Assembly: GCA_014359885.1 (NCBI GenBank)
Contig: JACIYN010000013.1
Span: 113,366 to 177,365, forward strand
Direction of reading: 5' to 3'
Length of the DNA: 64,000 bases
Source: Desulfacinum sp.
Lineage (GTDB): Bacteria > Desulfobacterota > Syntrophobacteria > Syntrophobacterales > DSM-9756
Shown: piece after piece, positions 1 to 9,000 of the stretch
Position numbering within the stretch: the stretch's first letter is position 1
Layout of the letters: the number at the start of each line of letters is the position of its first letter
Made by a program: the position numbers and the translations under genes
The notes under the pieces: model-generated
The model's input: the letters and a program-made list of their open reading frames with translations, nothing else
Databases searched by the model: none
Told to the model about the DNA's origin: nothing

Positions 1-691
1 AGAAAGGACCGTGGCGGCCGTGGATCAGGTGGGAAAAGTCGAAGGCGGGCGAGGCGAGGCCATGGTAGTCGATCACCCATCGTCCCAGGTCCAACCAGGC
101 CTCGCAACCGTCGAGGACGGCGCGGTCGCTGGATGCCGCCACGCAATCCCGGCCACAAAGGTGCCTTTCCGGTACGGGCACCGCCCGCGCCGAGCCGTTC
201 AAGCCCATCTCCTGGAGTCGCCTTTCGTACATGCCGGCCAATTCGCCGCTGCGGCTCATGGGGGAATCGAAATAGAAAGCGATCTCGCGGGGCGGGAACT
301 CCCGCAGGGTTCGGCAGATGACCTCCACGACCCTTTGCGTCGCAGGCCCGGGGCGAAAACGCGCGGACACCGCGGCGATATCGCGCAGGGCCCCGTCGTT
401 GGCCGCCACAAGAGGTCGGCCCAGCAGGGCGCTTTCCACGGTAATGTGGACGTTGTGGCCGTCGACCGCCAGCCGGCGGCTTCTCCATGCGGCGCCCCGG
501 GCCTTCTTGGCCCGGCGCCGAAGCGCGGCTTCCTGGGAAAAGACGCCCCGACCAAGGAGTTCACGGCCGGCCCGGGGCAGATCGTAGCGGTTTCCCACCC
601 AGGTGATCGCCGAGGATCTGGGATAACCCCTGTTCAAGAGGCCGAAAAGGTCTTCGGCCGCCTGGTAGAGAACCCGGACTTCTTCGCTCAC
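1..691 (-). CDS. DUF434/DUF5616 domain protein, 3'-truncated by window edge
   Basis: Translating the minus strand from a GTG at 691 gives at least 230 residues without a stop, running off the window. The N-terminus carries the pattern typical of DUF434 proteins (AAEDLFGLLNRGYP at about 11-24, then VGNRYDL at 32-38). The later part (REIAFYFDSPMSRSGEL and a YERRLQEMG segment) matches the companion DUF5616 region. The function of this family is not established. The GTG overlaps the TGA of the upstream J-domain gene by four bases (GTGA), so the two genes are probably translationally coupled. The C-terminus is not visible. Confidence 0.8.
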   Translation of the reverse strand, partial: MSEEVRVLYQAAEDLFGLLNRGYPRSSAITWVGNRYDLPRAGRELLGRGVFSQEAALRRRAKKARGAAWRSRRLAVDGHNVHITVESALLGRPLVAANDGALRDIAAVSARFRPGPATQRVVEVICRTLREFPPREIAFYFDSPMSRSGELAGMYERRLQEMGLNGSARAVPVPERHLCGRDCVAASSDRAVLDGCEAWLDLGRWVIDYHGLASPAFDFSHLIHGRHGPF

Positions 692-1353
692 GGGGCCCCC
701 TCAGCAACGGATTCCGCATCGCCAATGACCAGGACCAGGTCCCCCGGCGGGCCGCCCCAAGGGGCGTCTTCGCCCCGGCCGGCCATCCGTAGGGTTCCGC
801 CCACCGGAAGGCCCGGAGGGATCCTCACCAGGATGCTTTCCATACGCCCGCCTTTTCGGTACCGAATCTCCTTTTCCGCTCCGTCCCGCCTTTCCCGTTC
901 CGTCAGGGGCAATTCAACCACAACAGGCGGGCCCTTCCTGCCCGCCGAACGTTTTCCCGCTACGGTTCTTCCAAGGGAAATCTCCCACGGACGGTTCCCC
1001 TCCTCCCTGCCGGCGGAGCGCCCAGCCAGCATCTCGAAAAGGATGTCAAACGGGTCGACGTTCCGACGGACCACCCCTTCCCGATCCGCTCCACGGGAAG
1101 GAACATCCCCCGCCCTTTCCACGCGAATGGGAACGCTGCGGCCCACGGACCGGTCGTAGTCCTTCTTGCGGTCCGGATCTCCCAGCACCCGGTAGGCTTC
1201 GTTGATTTCCTTCAGTCGTTCTTCCGATTCCGGGCTTCCCTCGTTCCTGTCCGGATGGTGCTCGCGGGCAAGCCGACGATAGGCCCGCCGGATGTCCTCA
1301 CCGGAGGCGCTCCGAGGGACCCCGAGGATGCGGTAATAATCCTTGTGTCCCAT
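688..1353 (-). CDS. J-domain (DnaJ/CbpA-type) co-chaperone
   Basis: A 221-residue protein that opens with a J domain (residues 4-70), with the HPD motif at 33-35 needed to stimulate the DnaK ATPase. The middle is low-complexity and charged. The C-terminal part (about 130-205) resembles a single DnaJ C-terminal peptide-binding domain (RIPPGLPVGGTLRMAGRG). There is no Gly/Phe region and no Cys-rich zinc domain, so it is a shortened type II/III J protein rather than DnaJ itself. I chose the ATG at 1353 over an upstream in-frame start at 1410 because GAGGTGG sits just before it and the J domain starts at once. It overlaps the DUF434 gene. Confidence 0.85.
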   Translation of the reverse strand: MGHKDYYRILGVPRSASGEDIRRAYRRLAREHHPDRNEGSPESEERLKEINEAYRVLGDPDRKKDYDRSVGRSVPIRVERAGDVPSRGADREGVVRRNVDPFDILFEMLAGRSAGREEGNRPWEISLGRTVAGKRSAGRKGPPVVVELPLTERERRDGAEKEIRYRKGGRMESILVRIPPGLPVGGTLRMAGRGEDAPWGGPPGDLVLVIGDAESVAEGAP

Positions 1354-1518
1354 CCGTGCCACCTCGTCTCTGGCTTGTGCTGCCGGCCACCCGTTTTTCC
1401 GGGCGTCCAAAAATTGTCACCCCTTCTCTCGCCCGAGAAAAGGGGTGTCATGGACTTGCATTCTTATTATAGCGCGGATCGAGAACGATTAGAAAGCCCG
1501 CGGAAAAGTCCCACGCCG

Positions 1519-3210
1519 TCAGGACGAAGTCTTGGCCTGCTGGTACTTTTTCAGCTCCTCTTCGCGCAGTTCCTTTCGCAAGATCTTGCCCACCATGGTC
1601 TTGGGAAGAGACTCGCGAATCTCCACCGCCTTGGGAACCTTGTAGGCGGCCAGCTTCGACTTGCAAAACGCGATGATCTCCTCCGGGGTCAGCGTCTCGC
1701 CCGGTTTGGGCACCACGAACGCCTTCACCGTCTCCCCGCGGTACGGATCGGGAACCCCCACGGTGACCGCATCAAGGACCTTGGGATGGGCGTAGAGCAC
1801 CTCGTCGATCTCCCGGGGATAGATGTTGTAGCCGCCCGCGATGATCATGTCCTTCTTGCGGTCCACGATAAAGACGAAGCCGTCCTCGTCCATCTTGGCG
1901 ATGTCGCCCGTATAGAGCCATCCATCCCTGAGCGTCTGGGCCGTCTCTTCAGGCATGTTCCAGTAGCCCGGCATGACCTGGGGTCCCTTGACCGTCAGTT
2001 CCCCCACTTCGCCCACGGGCACTTCGCTCACGCCGTCTTCCAGGCTGATGATGCGACAGTCCGTATCGGGCACCGGCACGCCGATGGATCCCGTCTTGCG
2101 CAGCCCGCCGATGGGATTCACATGGGTCACCGGGCTCGCTTCCGAAAGACCATAGCCCTCGATGATCACCCCGCCCGTGATCTCTTCAAATTTCTTGAGG
2201 ATCTCCACCGGCATGGGCGCCGATCCCGTGACACAGTAGCGGATGGAAGACAGATCGTATTCCTTGATCTTGGGGTGGTTCACGATGGCCACGTAGATGG
2301 TGGGAACGCCGGGAAACAGCGTGGGCTTGGTCTTGTGGAGCGTCTTGAGCAGGCTTTCGATTTCGAAGCGGGGCAACAGAATGAGGGTGGCCCCGCTGTA
2401 GAGGGGTTGGTTCATGGCCACCGTCATCCCGAACACGTGAAAGAAGGGCAGAATGCCCAGCACGCGTTCCTTCCCCCACTGCAGGTCGGGAAGCCAGCCG
2501 CAGATCTGGATCACGTTGGCCAGGATATTGGCATGGGTCAGCATCACGCCCTTGGAGACCCCCGTGGTCCCCCCGGTGTACTGCAGCAGGGCCAGATCTT
2601 CCAGGGTGGCCGGGCAAGGGGTGGTGGACGGGGCGTTCGCCCGAAGGAGGCGGGTGAAGTTGTAGACCCGCCGGTCGTCGTAGGGCACCGCCGTAAAGAG
2701 CTTGTCCTTGCGGGCCTTGAGGGGATAGAGCCATTTGAGCGGGAACGGCAGGCATTCCCTCAGGCTGGTCACCACGATCTTGCGCACCTGGGCGGCCGCC
2801 GCGGCCTTGTCCACCTTCGGGTAGAGGTGATCCAGGGTGATCACCACCTCCGCTCCGGCGTCGTTCCACTGGTGCTCCATCTCCCGTTCCACGTACATGG
2901 GATTGGTCATCACCGCCACGGCGCCCAGGTGCAAGGTGGCGTAGTAGGCCACCACCGTCTGCGGGCAGTTGGGAAGCATGATGCCCACCCGGTCCCCCTT
3001 TTTCACGCCCAGCTCGCTCAGAGCGGAAGCCATGCGGAGGATCTGGTCCCAGAGGGCCCTGTAGGTCAGGGTGGCCCCCATGAAGTAGGTGGCCACATTG
3101 TCGGGGTATTTGGCAACGGTCTGTTCCAGGAGAACCGGAAGCGGTTTATCCGGGTAGTCCAGTTGGCGGGGAACCTTGGGGTGATAGTGGCGGTACCACG
3201 GGCGATCCAT
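1519..3210 (-). CDS. Long-chain fatty acid-CoA ligase (AMP-forming)
   Basis: A 563-residue ANL-superfamily acyl-CoA synthetase that activates a fatty acid to acyl-AMP and then acyl-CoA. The P-loop-like motif YTGGTTGVSKG lies at about 211-221, followed by a YGLSEASPV motif, the hinge/ATP motif DRKKDMIIAGGYNIYPREID, and the C-terminal catalytic lysine in LPKTMVGKILRKELRE. The length is normal for FadD-type enzymes. The start at 3210 has a strong ribosome site (AAGGAGG); an ATG six codons upstream lacks one. It lies on the same strand as etfBA but is separated by a repeat-rich gap, so shared transcription is uncertain. Chain-length specificity cannot be read from the sequence. Confidence 0.9.
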   Translation of the reverse strand: MDRPWYRHYHPKVPRQLDYPDKPLPVLLEQTVAKYPDNVATYFMGATLTYRALWDQILRMASALSELGVKKGDRVGIMLPNCPQTVVAYYATLHLGAVAVMTNPMYVEREMEHQWNDAGAEVVITLDHLYPKVDKAAAAAQVRKIVVTSLRECLPFPLKWLYPLKARKDKLFTAVPYDDRRVYNFTRLLRANAPSTTPCPATLEDLALLQYTGGTTGVSKGVMLTHANILANVIQICGWLPDLQWGKERVLGILPFFHVFGMTVAMNQPLYSGATLILLPRFEIESLLKTLHKTKPTLFPGVPTIYVAIVNHPKIKEYDLSSIRYCVTGSAPMPVEILKKFEEITGGVIIEGYGLSEASPVTHVNPIGGLRKTGSIGVPVPDTDCRIISLEDGVSEVPVGEVGELTVKGPQVMPGYWNMPEETAQTLRDGWLYTGDIAKMDEDGFVFIVDRKKDMIIAGGYNIYPREIDEVLYAHPKVLDAVTVGVPDPYRGETVKAFVVPKPGETLTPEEIIAFCKSKLAAYKVPKAVEIRESLPKTMVGKILRKELREEELKKYQQAKTSS

Positions 3211-3987
3211 CCTTCCCTCCTTTGCCATGCTCCATAGGCGTTGATTCTGTCACCTTCTCCTCGTTGCGAACCACGCAACCCCTCGACCTATAGAAAACCA
3301 GACTTAAAGCGACGTAAAGCGAAAAAGGATGGGGCAACACCGGCGGGGAGAGCGGGAGAGGGAGCGGGATGAGACGGCACTTCAGTTATCGCTGGGAGGC
3401 ATCCGCGGTGTTCTCAACCTAACAGAGATGGCGCCCCTTGCGCCATCCCACATGGATCAAAGAGTGGGGCGGCGCAAGGGCCTTTTGTGGGAGCGCCGAA
3501 AGGCGCGATTTTCTTTGCGTGACCGCGTGGCTCTTGAACGGCCGCCCACCCTCATCGCGGCTTGCGCGGCTCCTGCAAATGTTGTTTCAAAATCATGCTG
3601 GCCGCGCAACAACCCGAGAGCACGGTTCTTTCTCATGGACAGGTCCTGAGGGGCGGGCGTAAAGCCCGCCCCTACCAAAAGGTACGGACCCCTTGGGTAG
3701 GGGTGGGGTTTATCCCCGCCCGCCAATCACGCGGTGTAAGAGACACACGAAGAAAAAATCTTCAGTTTAGGCTCAAATCTGTCGGAAGCAGGAGCTTGCT
3801 CGTTTGGAAATGAAACGTGTCGCGGATTCCCGTGATGGAGTTCCTGGGCCCGAGAGACCCGGTTCCGCGGGGCGGATGCCCCGCGGAACCGGAAAAAGAC
3901 AAACCTCTTGCCAGCGGCTAAAGGAAACCCGCTTTCAAACAAGCTCCTCATCGGGAACGAGGGCGGCCTTCACCAGCTGAGCCGCGC
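3211..3987. other. 777-bp intergenic region with dispersed repeats
   Basis: I see no convincing gene between the acyl-CoA synthetase and etfA. The region contains one copy of a roughly 100-bp dispersed repeat (about 3486-3590; second copy near 48473), two GGGGCGGG-type palindromes (3650-3676 and 3691-3724), and a perfect 15-bp stem (3859-3892, loop GGAT). The stem has no U-run on either side, so it is not an obvious terminator. Short ORFs here have no family resemblance. Confidence 0.6.
3486..3590 (+). repeat. Dispersed ~100-bp repeat, copy 1
   Basis: The segment starting GGGAGCGCCGAAAGGCGCGA and ending near CGCGGCTTGCGCGGCTCC is clearly similar, with scattered substitutions, to 48473-48570. 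Both copies share the internal string TTTGCGTGACCGC. The outer parts form inverted-repeat-like GGCGCC-rich ends. It lies between genes and codes for nothing recognisable. Confidence 0.75.
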
Positions 3988-4974
3988 TCAGCAGGTGCTC
4001 TTCATCTTCCGGACCTCTTCCGTGAAGGCCGGGACAAACTTGAAGAGATCCTCCACCACGCCGTAGTCGGCCTTGGTGAAGATGGGCGCTTCCGGATCCT
4101 TGTTCACGGCCACGATGTACTTGGAAGATCCCATGCCGGCCAGGTGCTGGATGGCCCCGGAAATGCCCACGGCGATGTAAAGGTTGGGGTTCACCACCTT
4201 GCCCGTCTGGCCCACCTGGTCCGAATGGGGGCGCCAGCCGGCATCCACCGCGGCGCGGGACGCACCCACCGCCGCTCCCAGTTCCTTGGCCAGTTCCTCC
4301 AGAATAGCGAAATTTTCCGCCGCCTTCATGCCGCGGCCGCCGGAAACGATGATTTCCGCCTCGGTCAGTTCCACCTTGCCGGACGTATCCAGGTCCACGC
4401 CCGTGGCCCGGGATCTGGCCTCGGGAATCTCCACGGCCACCGTTTCCACTTCGGCCTGCCGGGTGGCGTCCGCATCGCGGCAGTCCATCACATTGGGACG
4501 GCACGAAATCATGGGCAGCGCCCCTTCGGCCCATTCGCACCAGGCCAGGCACTTGCCGGCGAAGATGGGCCGCTTGGCCTTGAGAACTCCGTCTTCCACC
4601 ATCACTTCCGTGCAGTCCTGCGCCAGGCCGGCTTCCAGGCGGGCCGCCAGGCGGGCGCTCAGGTCCTTTCCGTCCACGGAAGCCGGCAGCAGCACGGCCG
4701 CCGGATCGGCCTGTTCAATGATGGAAGCGATGACGGGCACGTAGGTTTCCGCCACGTAGCTTTCCAGGGCCGGATCATCGGCCACGAAGACCTTGTCCAC
4801 CCCGTAGAAGCCCAGCTGGGCCGCCTTTTCGGTCACGCCCGAGCCCACGGCGATGCCGTACAGGCTCACTCCCAAGGCATCGGCGATCTTTCGGCCCTCG
4901 CTGGCCACCTCATAGGACACTCGGCGGAAATCCCCGCCGCGGAATTCGGCAACAACAAAGACGCAATCGGCCAT
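3988..4974 (-). CDS. etfA: Electron transfer flavoprotein alpha subunit
   Basis: A 328-residue EtfA. With EtfB it accepts electrons from acyl-CoA dehydrogenases through FAD. The C-terminal FAD-binding signature is clear at about 265-300 ([13 protein letters not shown], then [10 protein letters not shown]), preceded by [13 protein letters not shown] and VGQTGK. Unlike the second EtfA at 17924, it has no N-terminal ferredoxin domain. It follows etfB with a 57-nt gap on the same strand and is probably cotranscribed. Whether it is a bifurcating Etf cannot be decided from sequence reading alone. Confidence 0.93.
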   Translation of the reverse strand: MADCVFVVAEFRGGDFRRVSYEVASEGRKIADALGVSLYGIAVGSGVTEKAAQLGFYGVDKVFVADDPALESYVAETYVPVIASIIEQADPAAVLLPASVDGKDLSARLAARLEAGLAQDCTEVMVEDGVLKAKRPIFAGKCLAWCEWAEGALPMISCRPNVMDCRDADATRQAEVETVAVEIPEARSRATGVDLDTSGKVELTEAEIIVSGGRGMKAAENFAILEELAKELGAAVGASRAAVDAGWRPHSDQVGQTGKVVNPNLYIAVGISGAIQHLAGMGSSKYIVAVNKDPEAPIFTKADYGVVEDLFKFVPAFTEEVRKMKSTC

Positions 4975-5031
4975 TTCTAACTCTCCTTGTTCTTTGCGCT
5001 TCTTCGGATCCCATCCGCAAAGGGCACGCGA

Positions 5032-5829
5032 TTAGATGACCTTGGCTTCCTCGTGCAGGGCCCGGACCAGTTCCGCCGCCTTGCCCTCCGTGTCCAGCCC
5101 GTCGTCGATGATTCGGCCGGCTTGGCGTTCCGGGGGCATTTCCAGGGAGACAATGCGGATCTTGGCCGCTTCCGCGCCGCATTCCGCGGGATCCAGGCCC
5201 AGATCGGCCAGGGTCTTCACTTCCAGAGGTTTCTTCTTGGCCTTCATGATGCCGGGAAGAGAAGCATAGCGGGGATTCCAGACGGCATGGGAACCGCCCA
5301 TGGTCACCAGGGCCGGCAGGTCGGCTTCCAGGGTCACCTTGCCGCCCTCGATGGGACGTTCGATGGTCACCGTGGATCCATCACATTCCAGGGAGATGGC
5401 CAGGCCCAGATGAGGCCATTCCAGCAATTCCGCCACCATGGGGCCGCGCTGCGCCTGGTCGTAATCCACGGCGCGGGAGCCGCACAACACGATCTCCGGC
5501 TCCAGCTCCTTGACCGCCGCCGCCAGCGCACGGGCCACACCCAGGCTGTCGGCCCCTTCCAGGGCCGGGTCGTCGATCAACACCCCCTTGTCGGCCCCCA
5601 TGGCCATGGCCGTCCGGATGGATTCCACCACGCGCTGCGGGCCGCAACTGACGATGGTGACCGTTCCGCCGTGCTTTTCCTTGAGGCGCAGAGCCGCTTC
5701 CACGGCAAACTCATCGTACGGGTTGATGATCCACTTGAGATCGTCCGTCACAATGGATTGTCCGTCGTTGGCGATGCGAATGACTGATTCCGTGTCGGGC
5801 GTTTGCTTGAGCAAGACTACAATGTTCAC
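5032..5829 (-). CDS. etfB: Electron transfer flavoprotein beta subunit
   Basis: A 265-residue EtfB, starting at a GTG with GGAGG seven bases upstream. The AMP-binding family pattern is present: CGSRAVDYDQAQRGPMVAELL near 120-140 and an INPYDEFAVEAALRLKE segment near 35-50. It is the first gene of an etfB-etfA pair. About 190 bp upstream lies a near-perfect inverted repeat of the FadR (TetR family) operator type, so expression probably responds to long-chain acyl-CoA. Confidence 0.93.
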   Translation of the reverse strand: MNIVVLLKQTPDTESVIRIANDGQSIVTDDLKWIINPYDEFAVEAALRLKEKHGGTVTIVSCGPQRVVESIRTAMAMGADKGVLIDDPALEGADSLGVARALAAAVKELEPEIVLCGSRAVDYDQAQRGPMVAELLEWPHLGLAISLECDGSTVTIERPIEGGKVTLEADLPALVTMGGSHAVWNPRYASLPGIMKAKKKPLEVKTLADLGLDPAECGAEAAKIRIVSLEMPPERQAGRIIDDGLDTEGKAAELVRALHEEAKVI

Positions 5830-5977
5830 GGCATGTCCTCCTTTCCCCTTTTCACCTCAGGCCAGAGCGATGTTCCTGTGGAGAGGGCTTCCGGCCACCT
5901 CATAAAATGGGCATCCTGCGGAAAAAACTCGTGCTGGGAACCCGTCCGGGACGGGTGCTTTTCCACGGGCAGCACCC

Positions 5978-6007
5978 TACATACACGAAGAGGAAAAGAA
6001 AAGCCAA
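5978..6007 (-). promoter_or_regulatory. Candidate sigma70-like promoter of etfBA
   Basis: Reading the minus strand, TTGGCT (6007-6002) and TATGTA (5983-5978) are separated by 18 nt. The boxes are imperfect, but they lie just downstream of the operator-like palindrome and upstream of etfB. Confidence 0.4.
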
Positions 6008-6015
6008 GAAAAAAA

Positions 6016-6033
6016 TGAATGATAGTTCATTCA
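6016..6033. promoter_or_regulatory. FadR (TetR family)-type operator upstream of etfBA
   Basis: The sequence TGAATGATAGTTCATTCA is an inverted repeat of two perfect 7-nt arms around TAGT. It matches the operator consensus known for the Bacillus acyl-CoA-responsive repressor FadR (TGAATGA-4 nt-TCATTCA). It overlaps the stop codon of mnmG and sits nine bases upstream of the candidate etfBA -35 box. The regulator itself is not in this window. Confidence 0.65.
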
Positions 6034-7913
6034 GATTGGACCCGACTCCCCCCTTCCCTCCAACGTTTCAGATACACTAACAAAATGGACAGCGCCGCCG
6101 GGGTGATCCCCGGAATCCGGGACGCCTGCCCCAAAGACACGGGGCGCACGGCCGAGAGCTTCTGGCGCACCTCGTTGGAAAGCCCCGGCACCTCCTCGTA
6201 GGAAAACTCCTCCGGAATCCTGGTGCTTTCCAGGTTCTTGAACCTTTCCGCCTCCTGGCTCTGCCGGCGGAGGTAGCCCTCGTACTTGCACTCGATCTCC
6301 ACCTGCTCCCGCACCCGGTGGGACAGGGGCGACGGCGGCGGAGCCAGGTGCGCGATGTCCTCGTAGGTGAGCTCCGGCCGCTTGAGCAAGCGATCCAGCG
6401 TGACCGTTTCTTCCAGGGGAGCGGACCCTCGCCCCGCCAGATATGCGTTGACCGCCTCGTCGGGGCGAAGGCGCGTCGCCTTGAGTCGTTCCAGTTCGGA
6501 GCGGATGGCGGCCCGCCTCTCCTTCAGTTCCTTGTAGGCGTCCCGGGAATGGAGCCCCAATTCGAATCCCTTCTCCAGCAGACGCAGGTCGGCATTGTCT
6601 TCCCGAAGGAGCAGCCGGTATTCGGCCCTGGAGGTGAAGATCCGGTAGGGCTCGTTGGTTCCGCGGGTCACCAGATCGTCCACCATCACGGCCATGTAGG
6701 CCTCGGAGCGGTCCAGGATGAAGGGGGGCCTTCCCTGGACCTTCAGCGCCGCGTTGATCCCCGCCCAGAGCCCCTGGGCGGCCGCTTCTTCGTAGCCGGA
6801 CGTTCCGTTGATCTGCCCGGCCAGGTAGAGCCCTTCCACGCGTTTGGTCTCCAGGGTGGGCTTGAGCTGGGTGGGCTGAACGTAGTCGTACTCAATGGCA
6901 TAGGCCGGCCGCATCACCTGGGCTTCTTCCAATCCCGGGATGGAATGGATCAGCTCCATTTGGATTTCGTAGGGCAGGGAATTGCCCGTCCCGCTGGCGT
7001 AGATCTCTTCCGTATCCAGCCCTTCGGGCTCCAGGATGATCTGGTGTTCCTCCTTGTGAGGAAACTTCATGACCTTGTCTTCCAGCGACGGGCAGTAGCG
7101 GGCCGATACCCCCTGAATAGTCCCGTTATAGAGGGGGGACAGGTGGATGTGGCGGCGAACCACCTCATGGGTCCGCGGGTGGGTCCGCCCCACCCAGCAC
7201 GAGACCTGGGGAAGCTCGATGCGGTCCGTAAAGAGCGAAAACGGTCGGGGGTCCGGGTCGCCCTCCTGTTTCTGGAATTGGGAAAAGTCGATGGATCTCC
7301 GGGCAATCCGCGCCGGGGTTCCGGTCTTCATGCGTCCCAGCTGGAACCCGAGCTGCTGCAGTTGGTCGGCCAGGGCGATGGAGGGGAATTCCCCCGCCCG
7401 GCCGGCCGGGATTCGGGTCCGGCCGATATGGATCAGGCCGTGCAGGAAGGTTCCGGTGGCCAGCACCACGGCGGCGGCTTCGTGGAAGACCCCCAGTTGA
7501 TCCACGACGCCCCGCACCCGGCCGCCTTCCACCACCAGGCGTTCCACCAGGGCCTGTTTGACCTCCAGGTTCGCCTCCCGCTCCAAGACGTGCTTCATCA
7601 GGGTTCGGTACCGAACCTTGTCGTTCTGGGTCCGGGTGCCTCGAACCGCGGGCCCCTTCTTGGTGTTCAGGCGGCGGAACTGGATGGCGGTCCGGTCCGT
7701 GATGCGGGCCATCATGCCGCCCAGAGCGTCGATCTCCTTCACCAGATGTCCCTTGCCGATGCCTCCCACGGAAGGAGAACAGGGCATGTGGGCCACGGTG
7801 TCCAGATAGATGCTCAGGAGCAGGGTCCCACATCCCATGCGGGCGGCCGCCAGAGCCGCTTCGCAGCCCGCATGCCCCGCTCCGATCACGATCACATCAT
7901 AGGGTCCGCTCAT
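6027..7913 (-). CDS. mnmG: tRNA uridine-5-carboxymethylaminomethyl modification enzyme MnmG (GidA)
   Basis: A 628-residue protein of the usual GidA length. With MnmE it forms the cmnm5 modification at the wobble uridine of several tRNAs, using FAD and methylene-THF. The Rossmann FAD motif GAGHAGCE is at 11-18, followed by the family signatures [22 protein letters not shown] (about 46-67), a RGTRTQNDK segment, RYCPSLEDK near 270, and [17 protein letters not shown]. It is divergent from the radical SAM gene at 7994. Its 3' end overlaps the etfBA operator. Confidence 0.96.
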   Translation of the reverse strand: MSGPYDVIVIGAGHAGCEAALAAARMGCGTLLLSIYLDTVAHMPCSPSVGGIGKGHLVKEIDALGGMMARITDRTAIQFRRLNTKKGPAVRGTRTQNDKVRYRTLMKHVLEREANLEVKQALVERLVVEGGRVRGVVDQLGVFHEAAAVVLATGTFLHGLIHIGRTRIPAGRAGEFPSIALADQLQQLGFQLGRMKTGTPARIARRSIDFSQFQKQEGDPDPRPFSLFTDRIELPQVSCWVGRTHPRTHEVVRRHIHLSPLYNGTIQGVSARYCPSLEDKVMKFPHKEEHQIILEPEGLDTEEIYASGTGNSLPYEIQMELIHSIPGLEEAQVMRPAYAIEYDYVQPTQLKPTLETKRVEGLYLAGQINGTSGYEEAAAQGLWAGINAALKVQGRPPFILDRSEAYMAVMVDDLVTRGTNEPYRIFTSRAEYRLLLREDNADLRLLEKGFELGLHSRDAYKELKERRAAIRSELERLKATRLRPDEAVNAYLAGRGSAPLEETVTLDRLLKRPELTYEDIAHLAPPPSPLSHRVREQVEIECKYEGYLRRQSQEAERFKNLESTRIPEEFSYEEVPGLSNEVRQKLSAVRPVSLGQASRIPGITPAALSILLVYLKRWREGGSRVQSE

Positions 7914-7993
7914 CTTGGCTCGTTCCTCGATATGCGATAAGAATGCCCCGGGACCGCTCCCCGTCGTTCCGGCGGAAAGGGGCGGCCGGGGTG

Positions 7994-8944
7994 ATGACGA
8001 TTCACAAGGAAATGGAATCCATGCAGAAACCCTACAGGGACTACAGTTCCTACCTCCGGGGCCTGTTTGGCTGCCGGGTGCACAAGATCACCATCGACGC
8101 GGGACTCACCTGCCCCAACCGCGACGGCACCCTGGGAACCCGGGGATGCATCTACTGCAACGCCCGGGGATCCGGCACGGGAGCCTCCGCCCGAGGCGTC
8201 CCCATCGCCGAGCAGATCCGGAGCGCGAAATCTTATCTTGCCGCGCGCTACAAGGCCAAGAAATTTCTCGCCTATTTCCAATCCTTCACCAACACCTACG
8301 GCCCTCTCCCCAAGCTCCGCGACCTCTACGGCCAGGCCCTGTCGGACCCCGACGTGGTGGGACTCACCATCGGCACCCGTCCCGACTGCGTCCCCGATCC
8401 GGTCCTGGACCACTTGCAGGAGTTGAGCCGACACCATCTGGTCTGGCTGGAATACGGCCTTCAGTCCGCCCACGATAAAACCTTGGATCTCATCGGGCGG
8501 GGCCACAACGTGGCCCAGTTTTGCGACGCCGTGGAAAGAACCCGAAGCCGGGGGCTCTCCGTCTGCGTTCACGTCATCCTGGGGCTTCCGGGGGAGACGC
8601 TGGAGGACATGGTGGAAACGGCCGACTTTCTGGCCCGCCGGGACATCCAGGGGGTGAAGATCCACCTGCTCTACGTGGTTCGAGGCACCCGACTCCACGA
8701 ATGGTACTCCCAGGGGAGATACCACTGCCTCAGCCGGGAAGAATACGTGGAGGCGTGTGCCGCCTTTCTTTCCCGACTCCCGCCCCACGTGGTCGTGCAA
8801 CGGGTCACGGGAGACCCGCACCGGGATGAGCTGGTGGCGCCCTCCTGGGCCCTGGAAAAGCAAAAGAATCTGGCGGCCCTCCACCGCTACATGGAAGAAC
8901 ACGGGTTGCATCAGGGGAAGTTCTGCTCACAGGATCCGCTGTAG
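7994..8944 (+). CDS. Radical SAM protein, TIGR01212/YhcC family
   Basis: From the ATG at 7994 the protein has 316 residues. The unusual radical SAM cluster spacing of this family is visible: C40, C52 and C55 within [17 protein letters not shown]. Further family features are the [11 protein letters not shown] segment, the GTRPDC motif and [13 protein letters not shown]. YhcC-type proteins are widely conserved but their substrate is not established. In-frame starts at 7943 and 8024 are possible; none has a strong Shine-Dalgarno, so the start is uncertain. Confidence 0.88.
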   Translation: MTIHKEMESMQKPYRDYSSYLRGLFGCRVHKITIDAGLTCPNRDGTLGTRGCIYCNARGSGTGASARGVPIAEQIRSAKSYLAARYKAKKFLAYFQSFTNTYGPLPKLRDLYGQALSDPDVVGLTIGTRPDCVPDPVLDHLQELSRHHLVWLEYGLQSAHDKTLDLIGRGHNVAQFCDAVERTRSRGLSVCVHVILGLPGETLEDMVETADFLARRDIQGVKIHLLYVVRGTRLHEWYSQGRYHCLSREEYVEACAAFLSRLPPHVVVQRVTGDPHRDELVAPSWALEKQKNLAALHRYMEEHGLHQGKFCSQDPL

Positions 8945-8972
8945 CCTCCACGGAGAATCCATTAACGTCTAC

Positions 8973-8995
8973 CCGCGTTGATTCGCGGTTCCCCT
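8973..8995 (+). terminator. Weak Rho-independent terminator candidate
   Basis: CCGCG (8973-8977) and CGCGG (8984-8988) pair around TTGATT, followed by TTCCCCTTTT. The stem is only five pairs. It lies in the short gap between the convergent radical SAM and histidine kinase genes. Confidence 0.35.
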
Positions 8996-9000
8996 TTTCA

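Noticed and set aside
1255..3237. Long plus-strand ORF of 660 residues over the acyl-CoA synthetase
   Set aside because: It is antisense to a clear ANL enzyme and rich in His/Gly/Arg, as expected of a high-GC mirror frame. Similar long antisense frames over mnmG, the histidine kinase, the carboxyltransferase and hdrA were dropped for the same reason.
3859..3892. Terminator after etfA
   Set aside because: The 15-bp stem is strong but no T-run follows on the minus strand; it matches the dispersed CGCGGGGC palindromes instead.
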